From: Phytophthora hibernalis
Lineage: Eukaryota; Oomycota; Peronosporomycetes; Peronosporales; Peronosporaceae
NCBI GenBank assembly: GCA_012656075.1
Contig: JAAKBF010000049.1
Location: forward strand, 248,001 to 312,000
Direction of reading: 5' to 3'
DNA length: 64,000 nt
Shown here: in pieces, positions 54,955 to 64,000 of the stretch
Numbering within the stretch: position 1 is the first letter of the stretch
Layout: each line of letters begins with the position of its first letter
The notes under the pieces: generated by a model
Seen by the model: the letters and a program-made list of their open reading frames with translations, nothing else
What the model was told of the DNA's origin: nothing
Database searches by the model: none
Translations under genes and position numbers: made by a program

Positions 54955-55926
54955 CTAGAGCTCCAGCTCGGAGCATTGCTCCCAAAGCTTCCAGAGTTTC
55001 CTTGAGCTCAACGGGACCTTGACCTGCGACCAAGAACACGACATGTCAGCAAACTTTTCTGAGAGCTCCACGGATTGCCACACCCTGCTTCCTGCATCCG
55101 CCATGATATTCTCACTACCCGCAATGTGATGAGCAGACGAATAAAAATTATGCCGTACTTCGAGGAGAGCGACCAACCTCAGCAGCATTTGAGCAAATGG
55201 ATTCCGGCTTGAGCGACGATTAGTCCAACAGACTGCAGAAGAACTATCAATCCAGAATCGGATATGTATTTGCTCGTCAGTAGTTGTCGAAGACCAGTGT
55301 TGGGCCCAAACAACTGACGCGAAAGCAGCGCTCATCAGCTCACGGATATTAATGCTGAATTCATCCGTGTCAGCAGCATTAAATACTACAATTTGCCGAC
55401 GCTCTTCCTCATCGAACTCCACTTGAAAATATTCTTTTCTCGTAGGCCAAAGCGCGCAGAGGCCACGGTCACTTGCATCCATGAAAATATGATGATCAGG
55501 GGTTCGTAAATCCACGAACCGAGATAACGCCACTGAATTGAGCCGCCCTACTCGGATAATTGCAGCAAACCAGCGTAAATCCTCTCTGGCTTCGTCCGAG
55601 ACGACTGATGGCTGGAAGCGACTCGTGCTTCTGGCTAATGCTGCTATTCGCTGAAAGAATGGAGCTGCGGTTCGAATACAAGTCGTCACGTGTCGTAGAC
55701 TACCAAGAAGCTGATTTAGCTGTCGTTTGGTAGCCGTCTCTGAATTAAGCATACCTTGAATTCGTCCGAGAGCTTTGGCAACTTTTTCGACAGGCATTGA
55801 CAGTGTTAAAACGGAGAGATCCCAGTGCAATCCCAGAGCATTTCCTGCGACAAACCACTGCGAAAAAATTTCCTCGTTGCAAGCCTTGGCTCTAGGATCG
55901 TGGTCATTGCTAAATACTTGCTTCAC
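54955..55926 (-). CDS. DIRS/Ngaro-like RT C-terminus and RNase H
   Basis: Open frame of 323 codons. It starts with the RT tail (WFVAGNALGLHWDLSVLTL, QLNQLLGSLRHVTTCIRTAA) and has an RNase H domain with IFMDASDRGLCALW (first Asp), INIRELMSAAFAS (Glu), FWIDSSSAVCWTN (Asp) and ENIMADAGSR (Asp): all four catalytic acids are present. Its start overlaps the end of the RT frame by 17 bases in another frame. Confidence 0.85.
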   Translation of the reverse strand: MKQVFSNDHDPRAKACNEEIFSQWFVAGNALGLHWDLSVLTLSMPVEKVAKALGRIQGMLNSETATKRQLNQLLGSLRHVTTCIRTAAPFFQRIAALARSTSRFQPSVVSDEAREDLRWFAAIIRVGRLNSVALSRFVDLRTPDHHIFMDASDRGLCALWPTRKEYFQVEFDEEERRQIVVFNAADTDEFSINIRELMSAAFASVVWAQHWSSTTTDEQIHIRFWIDSSSAVCWTNRRSSRNPFAQMLLRLVALLEVRHNFYSSAHHIAGSENIMADAGSRVWQSVELSEKFADMSCSWSQVKVPLSSRKLWKLWEQCSELEL

Positions 55927-57082
55927 TCAGCCTTGACCCAATATCCGGTTCGATGCAGATATGGTCATCGCACCAGGCCTTTCCATCAAAATTTCCTGCC
56001 GTCAAAACATTCTGTTCGGGCCACGTTGGGGATAAGCACGCATGTAAATGAGCTATTGCTTCACCTTCAGACCAGTATTGTCGAGGCGAATCGGTCCACC
56101 CAAAAGGGCAGGACAAGTCAATCGCCAAGATGCTGAGCTCGGGATAAGTCCCGGCAAAACGTCCCGCCGCGTCAGCTGCGATAGGAATATTGCGAAATGA
56201 TCCGTTCACGTCTCCCGTGGCCATCCGTACTCGCCCAGGAAACTCTTTCTCCACTTGCACAATTTGTCGGGCTAATACAGCAGCCCCATCGTAAGTCACT
56301 TCAATGGTTGGGTCGTCTTGCACTTGGTCGTTCACCGATGATCCCTTCGGACATGAAAGATCATGTATCACATGTGCGTCCACAGTGATGTCCGCGTCTC
56401 CTTTTGGTACTGCTCCGAATGGACTACATTTGATCCCTTCGAGAAATGGCAGCACATCAATGTCCAAGATCAAGTACCGATTGTCATCTTGACCTTTTCG
56501 AAGGCTCTTGACCACAGCATTTCGTGCACGCACTGCTGACCCATGATTTAAGGGAATCTCCTTTTGCTTTGGAAAGTCATTCCTCCACGTCGGCCGCACC
56601 CTGTTTGTGACGATATCACGCCATTGATCTCTATATCGATATGACTTCCAACTGAGAAGGTGATCGGGAACACTTATGGCCTTGTTCGGCCGAGGATCGC
56701 ATGCTGTTTCTCCTCGAAAGTGACGAATCAAATCCGGTAGACTCATTCTCGATCGTCGAAGCAATTCGCTATAAGCTGCTTGTTTGGCTTGATCGATCCG
56801 GTAGCAGTGCACGCCATTAGATTCAATCGATGGTGGACTCGAAATCGGAGGTGGGACACCAAAGTTAGCCATTAGCACCTTCAAATTGCTGGCCGTGTCT
56901 TCTTGCTGAAGGGTAAATAAGCGTTCTCTGACTCGCAAGGACAATGCGTAACGCCGCTGTTGAGCCTCCACGTAGGTCCTCAAACGACTTGCCAGAGGAA
57001 CACCTATAATTGTCGCCTCTCGTCCACCTCGTCTGGATCCAGCAACACTCCAAACGTGGGTTTTGGTCCCATTTGGCCCCAC
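55910..57082 (-). CDS. DIRS/Ngaro-like reverse transcriptase
   Basis: Open frame of 390 codons. Residues of about 190-385 form the RT: SPFGAVPKGDADITVDAHVI, IHDLSCPKGSSVND, MATGDVNGSFRNIP (motif A Asp), CPFGWTDSPRQYW (motif B), and AWCDDHICIEPDIG (motif C, WCDD in place of YxDD). The N-terminal 180 residues include an Arg-rich start and a region SMLPDL-like of unknown role. The frame stops 17 bases into the next ORF; a one-base shift joins RT and RNase H. The N-terminus is continuous with the 72-base repeat upstream. Confidence 0.85.
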   Translation of the reverse strand: MGPNGTKTHVWSVAGSRRGGREATIIGVPLASRLRTYVEAQQRRYALSLRVRERLFTLQQEDTASNLKVLMANFGVPPPISSPPSIESNGVHCYRIDQAKQAAYSELLRRSRMSLPDLIRHFRGETACDPRPNKAISVPDHLLSWKSYRYRDQWRDIVTNRVRPTWRNDFPKQKEIPLNHGSAVRARNAVVKSLRKGQDDNRYLILDIDVLPFLEGIKCSPFGAVPKGDADITVDAHVIHDLSCPKGSSVNDQVQDDPTIEVTYDGAAVLARQIVQVEKEFPGRVRMATGDVNGSFRNIPIAADAAGRFAGTYPELSILAIDLSCPFGWTDSPRQYWSEGEAIAHLHACLSPTWPEQNVLTAGNFDGKAWCDDHICIEPDIGSRLSEASI

Positions 57083-57335
57083 TACCTGCCTGCAACTGTT
57101 TTGCAGCGGCTTACCAACGCCTCAATCGTGGCTAGTGACCACTTCAAGGCAACCTATCTGCCTGCCGTCATCTCGCAGCGGCTGAACAACGCCCCGAGTG
57201 TGGATTTTGACCACTCCGGGGCAACCTACCTGCCTGCAGTCATCTTGCAGCGGCTGAACAAAGCTCCGAGTGAGAATTTTGACCACTCCGGGCAAACTAC
57301 CTGCCTGCAACTATCTTGCAGCGGCTGATCAACGC
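57081..57335 (-). repeat. 72-base minisatellite (about 3.5 units, 24-codon period)
   Basis: Units start near 57081, 57151, 57223 and 57295, with shared CTACCTGCCTGCA..TTGCAGCGGCTGA. Read on the minus strand the period is 24 codons: LQDDCRQVGCPGVVKIHTRG-type peptides repeat three times in one frame. It lies just upstream of the RT frame, which begins at GPNGTKTHVW in a further degenerate unit. It could be a repeated linker between Gag and RT. Confidence 0.75.
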
Positions 57336-57344
57336 CGAAAACGG

Positions 57345-57673
57345 GGCGTGTGGCTGTCTCCGGGTCGGCGATACTTTTACTGTCCGTTACAAATGACGAA
57401 TGGGACTTCTTCATGGAGAGTGAGTCAGATCAGGTGCTGCTGGACCCCCGGCCTTTGTACGACGGCCCCTCTGGCCCAACGCGAGCTGCGGTGGCATATG
57501 CTGCAAACTCTTTGGCGATTTTCTACTTCTTTCTCCCTAAGGAGTTGTGGAGCAAGATCGCGGATGAGAGCAACCAGTTTCGCTTGGAGTGTGACGATGA
57601 GATTGCGCAAACTATGCGCGCACGAGCACGGCTGCGCCCAGAAGCCGTACCGTCAACGATTGAAGGGAAATAG
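57345..57673 (+). pseudogene. PiggyBac-like transposase fragment (plus strand)
   Basis: Reads VTNDEWDFFMESESD, LYDGPSGPTRAAVAYAANSL and FFLPKELWSKIADESNQFR, then IAQTMRARARLRP. This is the segment just before the catalytic core of oomycete PiggyBac-like transposases. No core follows; after 57673 homology stops. Its orientation is opposite to the N-terminal PiggyBac pieces at 58325-59450, so the two are either from different copies or separated by an inversion. Confidence 0.75.
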
Positions 57674-57802
57674 TGGGCGTGCGGCCGAGATACTCGTTAT
57701 CCGAGGTGGCATTCCTAGTGCAACGCGTTTTAAGCTTACAGGTAGAAACAGCTCTGAAATCCTCCACAAGCGGGAAAACGGAATTTCGTAAAAGGGCCCC
57801 CA

Positions 57803-58171
57803 ATGCAAGATGAAGAACAACCACCAGGCAGCAACCATCCCAGTTTTACCTCCAGCAGTAGTGACAGCTTTGCCGATCCGAAAGGCAAAAAGCTCTGCAT
57901 AAAGTATCTCTCGATAGATGGGTGTCCCGGCGAAGGCGATACATGCATCTACGACTATCGAGGACACTTTGTGCCCAATAACTTGGTAGGGATTGTAAAA
58001 TCTTTCATTTCCAAGAATTATGGAGGCATGCGAGCCACGAATTCAGCAGAGACAGGGAGAAGGCGGTTTTGTGAAGGTGCCATGAAACAGGTCGGGAAGT
58101 GCCTCGTTTCAGGCCGAAACAAAAACCTCCACCTCGGGAAGTATCAGACTGCAAGGTTGTCAAGCCCGTGA
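57803..58171 (+). CDS. CCCH-type zinc-finger ORF, DIRS Gag-like
   Basis: 122 codons. Ser/Pro-rich start (1-25), then KKLCIKYLSIDGCPGEGDTC and YDYRGHFVP: Cys-X8-Cys-X6-Cys followed by His, a CCCH-like finger. After it comes NLVGIVKSFISKNYGGMR. From memory this pattern resembles Gag proteins of oomycete DIRS-like elements. It lies 720 bases from the RT of the minus-strand DIRS element but on the plus strand. The remaining C-terminus is unremarkable. Confidence 0.5.
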   Translation: MQDEEQPPGSNHPSFTSSSSDSFADPKGKKLCIKYLSIDGCPGEGDTCIYDYRGHFVPNNLVGIVKSFISKNYGGMRATNSAETGRRRFCEGAMKQVGKCLVSGRNKNLHLGKYQTARLSSP

Positions 58172-58324
58172 TAGATGTCTACGAATGCTTCAGCCAACCC
58201 GCAAGAGAGAACGGGACGAGGGCGGGCTTCAACACCTGCGAAAGTTTGCAGCCGGTCCAGTTCTTCCTCCATCGGATCAAACTCTACTGGAACTTCATCT
58301 TCTTCTTGACCATCCTCCTCCTCA

Positions 58325-59450
58325 TCAGTGTGCTACATCTTCCACGTCGGTGTTGCTCTTATCCTCCTCAACACCGTCCTCGTCAAGCAACACCGAGTCT
58401 TCATCACCTTCCAGATCTGAATAAAGTGGGCGAAGCCAATCGTTGTCACCCACATTGATTTTGACACTTTCAATTTCCTCGAAAAGGCGGTCTCGGCGTA
58501 GCGCATCCAAGAAGTTTTCTGAGTCAAACTCATCCAGGGTAACACGGCCCGGAATATCAGATACCCCGGGCGCATCCGTTTCAGCGGCTTCAGTGTTCTC
58601 CACAACATCGACAGCAGGATTCGGAACAGCTTGATCAGTATTAGCCAGGTTACGGGGTAGGATATCCGGAACGGTGGGTACTGGATAATACGTAACAAGT
58701 GAATTCGTTAGAGGTGACTTGACAACAACAACATGATAGGGTTTCACGTACCACTTCGCCGTCGCTTAGTCGTTGCACTTGATGTAGATGCTCGGCGTTT
58801 TCCTTTTGCTCCTGCAGGTTCATCCATCCTGGTCAAGCTACGGGTTGTCATGTTAGTCGCGCGCGGGGTCCTGGGTGTAGCTGATTTTGCAGGCGCACGA
58901 TCCGATCTTGCAAACGGCGGTGGACGGTCTGGTGGTGTCACCTTGGCGGCAGCCCTCGGTCGAGATGGTTTCTTCTTCGCTTCAGCAGTTGCGATTGGCG
59001 TCGGGCATTCGGCGACAGCAGCAGTAGGTATCGGCGCGACATCCGACGTGGATGAATTTGCTGCCGGTGGACTCGTTTCGGTTACAGCGGTCACGGGTGC
59101 GCAGTTTGCTGGTGCCGTCGTGGTCACCGATGTGGCTGCAACATTAGCGATCGGAGCGAAGCATAGCCATCCCTGGCGTCGACAGTATCGCAGTAAGCTC
59201 TCCTCGCCTAAACAGCAAGCGTAGTTTAGCGACGAAACATCTCAACTCAAAATACAACACACTTATCGACGAAGAAGTCGACGCCTTCATCGCCCTTGAT
59301 TCCCCGCCGGGCGGCAGGTACCGTTGGTCGTTGCTCAGTCCCGTGAATTTCTTGAAGATCCATCCCTTTTCGTTAGCTCGCGCCAAATCTGCTCGTAGGC
59401 GAACATGCCAGGGGTGAATGTCTGTTCTCGGCTGCGGATTCTGGAATGAA
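58325..59450 (-). pseudogene. PiggyBac-like N-terminal region relic (minus strand)
   Basis: In coding order: FAYEQIWRELTKRDG (about 59400) and EKGWIFKKFTGLSNDQRYLP (about 59330-59375), a Thr/Ala/Pro-rich basic linker (59127-58744) with KGKRRASTSSATTKRRRSGT, then an acidic segment (58747-58325) with RDRLFEEIESVKINVGDNDW and LYSDLEGDEDS. The first segments match the N-terminal module of oomycete PiggyBac-like proteins; the basic and acidic linkers are consistent with it. No catalytic core follows on this strand. Confidence 0.6.
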
Positions 59451-59763
59451 AGGTTCGCAGAGGCCCGCGATCTCTATGGATTCTAATATTGGGAACCCTA
59501 ATCCCCTTCGAAAATATCATGTCTCATCCGACAGAGTCATTACAGCTGACCTGCTGAAATTTATCCAATACAAACTTCTACATGCGCATTTTGATCGAGA
59601 AAGATTGCGTGGAGGTAGTCGGGGCAGTGTGAGTGTGAGGCGCAAGACGGCAACAAGTTCTTCGTCCGATGCTAAGACGTCGCTGGTGGACGAATGGCGT
59701 GCACACGAAGAGGACTGTGCTGCACGGATACTGCAGAATCACGGAACATTTTCACCTCTGTAA
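59446..59763 (+). CDS. Unrecognised 105-residue ORF
   Basis: Central segment YHVSSDRVITADLLKFIQYK has helical character; the rest is basic and Ser-rich, ending DCAARILQNHGTFSPL. No motif or family recognised. Partly opposite the first PiggyBac N-terminal segment. May be chance. Confidence 0.25.
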   Translation: MKGSQRPAISMDSNIGNPNPLRKYHVSSDRVITADLLKFIQYKLLHAHFDRERLRGGSRGSVSVRRKTATSSSSDAKTSLVDEWRAHEEDCAARILQNHGTFSPL

Positions 59764-61540
59764 ATTAGATTCCGGAGTATCCGTTATGCCGGCTTAGAAG
59801 GGTTAAGCTCGGCATCGATGGAGCCACCAGGACTGTGATCCCTATAGACAGACCAAAATTTTGGACTGTTGTCGGGCAACATCGATCGCGACCGACTTTG
59901 AAGTGGCGAACTCGCAGCCCGGGTTGCCACCACGACGGCTTTATCAAGAATAGCCGAGGCCATTCTTAGCCAGCTTGGACTTCGACCGAGAGGTCTTAAT
60001 CTTGGAAGGCGCTTTCGCGCCGTGGCGTGTCTTCTTTGAGGGCATGCTGCACGGGCCGATGTGGAGGCCAGGGGTCCTTAGGAAATGCCAAGTACCCCGT
60101 ATGAGCAGCAAACCGTGGTGCTCAACTGTCGATTGAATTCGACCGCGGAAAATGTTGGGAAACATCTTCTCGCTTCCGATTGGCTGATAAAATATTAGCC
60201 TAAGTGGGGAGGGTGTAGCGGGGTACTAGAAGAGTAACCGGGTCACTCTTCCGAGATGGATACACATCGACTAAAATGGCCAGGCCACGTCACCGACGTG
60301 GACAGTTCATATTACATATAAGACAAACTATAAGTTACTTAGCAATTAAAGGTACACCTATAAATACACTCAATCTTTAAACCACACTATTCTAGCCACT
60401 CAGGTGAACTACCGTTAACTTAGAGTTTGTATACTAGAGAACGGTAGTTTCTGGAGCTATTCGAGGGTTTTGGACCTACATGCCGTACGTAAGCCGACAA
60501 GAACAGTAAATCGCACCTTTAGCTCCAAATAAAGATGGTTTTGGATTGGTCGAGTAAAAATGTCTAAAACGGTTTTTAACGTTTTAAACTGTTTAGAAGT
60601 TCAAAACCTTTCAAAAGGGTCTAAAGTCAATGAAGCTTGGTGTTCACCACACCAAGAGCTCCAAGACGGCTAAAAGTCGATGCAGCTTGGAGTGCACCAC
60701 ATCAAGAGCTTCTGCAACTTACCGTATCCACGTCACTACATATATCCGGTGGGTACCAGGGCCGCGCAATGTTCGGAGCTGAACCAAATTCAAAGGCAGC
60801 AGCTGCCCAAGTGTATTAGCATTTGGGCAGTGGCCAGTGGCCAACTCAGTAGGCCTACACACGCAGTAGGATATGGAAGGAAACATAATAAAACACACTA
60901 ATCGTAATGAGATGCGAGCTGCCTATTGAGCCTCGAACCTCGACGTCCACGACCTTGGCACGTCTGTTGCTGTTGCTCTGTCTGACAGACAGTGTCCGTG
61001 CCTTGCTGTGTGCCCCCAATGGGCGGCCCCCACCAGGTCACCCATGTCAAAAGGTCCAAAAGTTTTCAAAAGTCAGCCTCCTGTTGAGAATTTATTCCCT
61101 TCGACAGTTTAGGACACTTTTGAATTGAGAAGGAATTTTGGACGTTTTCCGAAAGTGTTTAATACTGTTTTAAACTAGTCCAAAACCATCCCTAGCTCCA
61201 AAAGCTAGCTCGTTATCGAGGCCCCCGGCGCTATTTCGCGACATGTTGCTTTTTGTATCCGTCGCACCCCAGATTGGATACTCCAAGAACTACACTTTAA
61301 AAATGGTCACGTAACTTGCCACTTTAGTGCGCGGTTTTTGGGTCTGTTCGTATAATGGACGCCGCAGACTTAATTTTGCTCAGATCGTTAATTTGAATTT
61401 GAAACTCTACAATTAAAGAGCATATGCCGCTCATTCGAACCCATATTTTTAGATCCACAAGTGACAATTGGGTGTGATGCAGTAGGACTTCAAAACGGAG
61501 TCTTTAAATGGGGGTGACCAGTTTCGTGCACGGTTTGGTT
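59764..61540. other. No gene recognised; short repeats
   Basis: A 33-codon very basic minus-strand frame (about 60042-59941) has no family match. At about 60628-60710 a 36-base segment is duplicated at 45-base spacing (AGCTTGGTGTTCACCACACC and AGCTTGGAGTGCACCACATC), each with a small inverted repeat. AAAAGGTC/AAAACGGTTTT-type words are frequent from 60540 to 61190. Nothing coding is supported. Confidence 0.45.
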
Positions 61541-61546
61541 ACCTAT

Positions 61547-62114
61547 CTAAATGTCGCCTTGGAGTAGCATTTCCTTCGTAACAAGTTGGTCGACAAAGTC
61601 AACAGTGACTCTACGCTTCTTACCCTTCCCACACGGCGCCGGGGGCAGTACTAAGATGTCGTTTCGGGCCTCACCGTGGATGTCCCGGTTTCGCTTGAAC
61701 CACTCCGTCTTACCAACGTCCCCGCGTGCTCCGCCACTCGCGAAGAGGTGGAGACGGCTCTGAATAGCTACCAAAGATGGGGTAAAGTTCCGTCGTTCAG
61801 AAGCCGCTCACGGCGTTGGTAGATCGCGTTATTAGCGCAACACGGTATGCTTTGTCAGAGATACCGATGGCTTCAGTCTTTGAGACCGTACAACTCGAGC
61901 TTGAGAGCAGCTTGGCGTGTAATGCCATCTTCACCATCGTCTTGAAAGGCTTGAACACGGCAACGTCCAACGGCTGGTACAGATGCGTTGCATTTGGCGG
62001 AAGTGCTACCAGCAGAATGCCATTTTCCGTGCATGCCGATACTTCACCTAAAATCAAATAGCCCGTCAAAATCGATAACCCAAAACACCGATTTACCGGT
62101 AAATAACCAAACAC
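61547..62114 (-). pseudogene. Pogo/Tc1-type DDE transposase fragment (DDE_1)
   Basis: The segment 62114-61797 contains VSACTENGILLVALPPNATH followed by LYQPLDVAVFKPFK, the hallmark of the DDE_1 (pogo/Tigger-like) superfamily just after its second catalytic residue. The DNH-type acidic motif expected upstream is lost. A second frame (61774-61547) continues with a short basic C-terminus. The N-terminal helix-turn-helix part is absent. Confidence 0.7.
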
Positions 62115-62997
62115 GGGCGATCTGCTGAGCGATACGTGGGGTCAGGATAGGGTGTCGCCCTAGGAAACGACGGTACCAGCCAGTTGTCAGGGGCTTCCGG
62201 CGCATACTTCTCGCCTCTGCTAATGCGATCTAGCGCTGCCAACAGATCGTCGGGCCTATATGCTCCCCCACGCCGCAGCGTGATGCTTTTGGGGCGCGGT
62301 CTTCACCTTCCTCCATGGTCTTCCGTGCACTGAGTGGCTCTGAGCCACAAATTGAATACCTCTCTTAAATGATACAGGCTGCTCAAATCGGTTTTGGAAG
62401 CAACAAGTAAGCACTAAACTGGTTTTGACCAGCACATCCAATCAAAATACAGCAAATGAAATTAAAGAGAGACGATTGGTTAAAATTGGGGACCATGCAA
62501 ACAACTGGCATCGGGTACTAAAGTGGCAAATTAAGTTATCTGGACGATCAACTTGGAACAAAATCAAAAATAGCTCCAGAAACAGTAGCGCAAGCTCGAG
62601 TATCTTCAAGGCTCGTCGCGCGCGAGGTCTCTCAGCTCACAATGAGAACGGCTCAATTTTGGTTACCTCTGCTACATGATCCGTGGGTGTATTCTTGAAA
62701 CAACCGGAAACCCACTTATTTTCTTGGGTGTCACATGTTTTAACGTGTAAACCGTCTTACTTCAAACGAAACATCTTACTACTCACTCCAGGTACCCGTC
62801 ACCACTTCCAACCCCATGGTGGATGCGCTGCCTTCGCCACGCATCTCCGCTTTTTTGTTTTGCACATGTGAAACCTTCGCTATAACTTCAAACTGCAAGG
62901 CTCTTTGACCTTTCGCGACTTCTTGTGAAAGCGGGATGACGACCACGCTGCTATACCACCGTCAAATCTCTCGTTGCTGCTTTGAGGGGCTGCCCAA
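62115..62997. other. No gene recognised
   Basis: Short frames only. Nothing matching transposase N-termini could be read upstream of the pogo fragment. Confidence 0.4.
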
Positions 62998-62999
62998 AG

Positions 63000-63102
63000 T
63001 TACTCAGAAGTCAGTATTTTACTCAGAAGTGAGTATTTTATTCAGAAGTTTACCAGAAGTCAGTAATTGACTCAGAATTTACGTATTTTACTCAGAAATC
63101 AC
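63000..63102. repeat. Short minisatellite (TTACTCAGAAGTCAGTA, about 6 units)
   Basis: Six imperfect units of 15-20 bases built on ACTCAGAAGTCAGTATTTT. Non-coding. No gene is seen between it and 63365. Confidence 0.8.
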
Positions 63103-63369
63103 CCGGCGAGTATAATTGCCGTCGCTCCTGACAAGAAGCAGGAGAGGCCGGTGAGTGTTATGCCGTCGCGCATTAATCATGGCTTGTGTGCCCATTCGTA
63201 ATCCAGAGCTGTCTCAGGTATTAGCATCGATAATAATGGTGAGGTGTATTGTGTTACTTGTGTCTTACAACTTTGAACTCTAATCACCATCTCGTATCGG
63301 CATGGCCGCCTGATCCAGTCGGATTGGGTCGCTGCCCGTTCCTCCAGCTTCTCCCGCTCCTGTAACTCA

Positions 63370-64000
63370 TCTACTACAATCCTCCGTCCTCTGCCTTCTC
63401 TCCTGCCATGGCTGCAAGTCGTTCAGCATGTGCTTGCATCCATCCCGCTCGTCCTGTTCCCTCCGCGTTTGTGCACATCACACTCATTCTTGTATTCATC
63501 GCCAAGTTCGCCAGCTCGTCGGCCATTTATTGTTGGCTCGATAGTGGTGCTGCCAACTCTGCACTTGGCATTCATCTGCTAGTCTTCGCGTCTTGATGTA
63601 CAATAACTGCAGCTTCTTCGCTTTGGGCATTCTCCATTCCTTCAGCATGCCCAGCACCAACGCACTGTCTCCAACTACATGGATGCCCGTCCACCTGCGC
63701 AGCACCGCGTACTCCAGCATCCTCTGTAATCCTAGCAGCTCGGCTAAATTGCAGGTCGTTGTTGGCTGTCCTAGAGCTGTTGCCGCTGCCCATACCACTT
63801 CCGCTCTGTCTCCATTAAGCGCCAGAATGACACTCCCACTTCCGCCTGGCCCCGGATTGCCCCGGGACCCACCATCGAAGAAACCAATTCGGACTTCAGT
63901 CTTGCGACTCGGTCCTACTCCTGCACCTTGCTCCGTTCTCCATTGACGGCATATGGCCTCAGTCACGGCTAGCTTCTCGTAGGACCTTGGCGTGAGCGGA
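63370..64000 (-). mobile_element. LINE 3, 3' end with archaeal-type RNase H (runs off the window)
   Basis: Minus-strand RNase H 63966-63496: IGFFDGGSRGNPGPGGSG (first Asp), TCNLAELLGLQ (Glu), GIHVVGDSALVLGMLK (Asp). Near 63522 a one-base shift separates YRANNK from MADELANLA (last Asp) in the next frame, which runs on to about 63390 (AHAERLAAMAG). All four catalytic acids are recognisable, unlike the RNase H of LINE 1 and LINE 2. The upstream part lies beyond the window edge. Confidence 0.8.

Larger units (their letters stand above)
53600..57340 (-). mobile_element. DIRS/Ngaro-like tyrosine-recombinase retrotransposon
   Basis: Minus-strand element with RT (57082-55910), RNase H (55926-54955) and tyrosine recombinase (54832-53976), the defining DIRS-order set, and no DDE integrase. 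Direct repeats lie at the 3' end and a 72-base minisatellite at the 5' end. No same-strand Gag is visible. Frame changes at 55910-55926 and within the recombinase mean this copy is probably inactive. Confidence 0.85.

Noticed and set aside
57081..57800. Search for the A1 repeat matching 53674-53846 at the 5' side of the DIRS-like element
   Set aside because: No similar sequence was seen by eye, so the split-repeat model remains only an inference.
59941..60042. 33-codon basic minus-strand frame that faintly recalls a histone tail
   Set aside because: Too short, and no histone-fold sequence follows in any frame.
1..64000. RXLR, Crinkler or other host-targeting effector genes expected in a Phytophthora-like genome
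   Set aside because: No open frame with a signal peptide followed by RxLR or LFLAK-type motifs was seen.
1..64000. tRNA, rRNA, snRNA, CRISPR arrays, bacterial operons
   Set aside because: No convincing conserved boxes, cloverleaf or regularly spaced repeats were found; all visible repeats are transposon or minisatellite type. A covariance-model scan could not be run.

Overview
The window looks like a repeat-rich, gene-poor stretch of an oomycete nuclear genome, most likely Phytophthora or a close relative in the Peronosporales. This is an inference from: a secreted S33-type serine protease family with one short GT-AG intron; start sites preceded by a CATT..CAATTT initiator-like motif with a very short leader; PiggyBac-like relics with the YDGPSGPT-type N-terminus; Ty3/gypsy elements with a second RNase H; LINEs with an archaeal-type GGSRGNPGPGG RNase H; and a tyrosine-recombinase (DIRS/Ngaro-like) retroelement. 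I saw no rRNA, tRNA, CRISPR array or bacterial feature.

Layout. 0.7-2.9 kb: S33 copy 1 (broken), then 2.5 kb of non-coding repeats. 5.6-7.2 kb: PiggyBac relic, cut at its end by a 5'-truncated LINE (7.2-12.0 kb). 13.4-15.1 kb: minus-strand relic of a SET-domain protein behind a BED-like zinc-finger ORF. 16.1-17.3 kb: S33 copy 2, truncated by retroelement DNA. 17.3-38.9 kb: nested Ty3/gypsy complex. An old host gypsy element (38.9-35.2 kb plus 20.3-17.5 kb, minus strand) is split inside its reverse transcriptase by a 14.9 kb insertion (20350-35206). That insertion is bounded by matching LTRs and contains gag, protease, RT, two RNase H domains, chromodomain integrase, a third internal LTR, and two copies of a plus-strand (antisense) ORF lying between integrase and the 3' LTR. 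38.9-39.9 kb: tyrosine recombinase relic and a tiny membrane-peptide ORF. 40.3-42.1 kb: S33 copy 3 (minus, broken), head to head with S33 copy 4 (44288-46083), the only intact host gene I can support. 46.2-48.0 kb: repeats and a 0.68 kb TIR element. 48.6-52.1 kb: second LINE (minus). 52.9-59.5 kb: two unrecognised ORFs, a DIRS/Ngaro-like element (minus), a CCCH gag-like ORF and PiggyBac fragments. 61.5-62.1 kb: pogo-type transposase fragment. 63.4-64.0 kb: tail of a third LINE.

How it fits together. The window is a transposon cluster built around a duplicated protease family. Copies 1 and 3 form an inverted near-identical pair, and copies 2 and 4 a direct near-identical pair. Only copy 4 keeps an open frame and the full Ser-Asp-His triad. 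The most unusual item is the antisense ORF family in the dual-RNase H gypsy element: it starts inside the LTR, has a coiled-coil N-terminal half in one copy, and shares a C-terminal domain between the two copies. The architecture recalls the plant Tat lineage.
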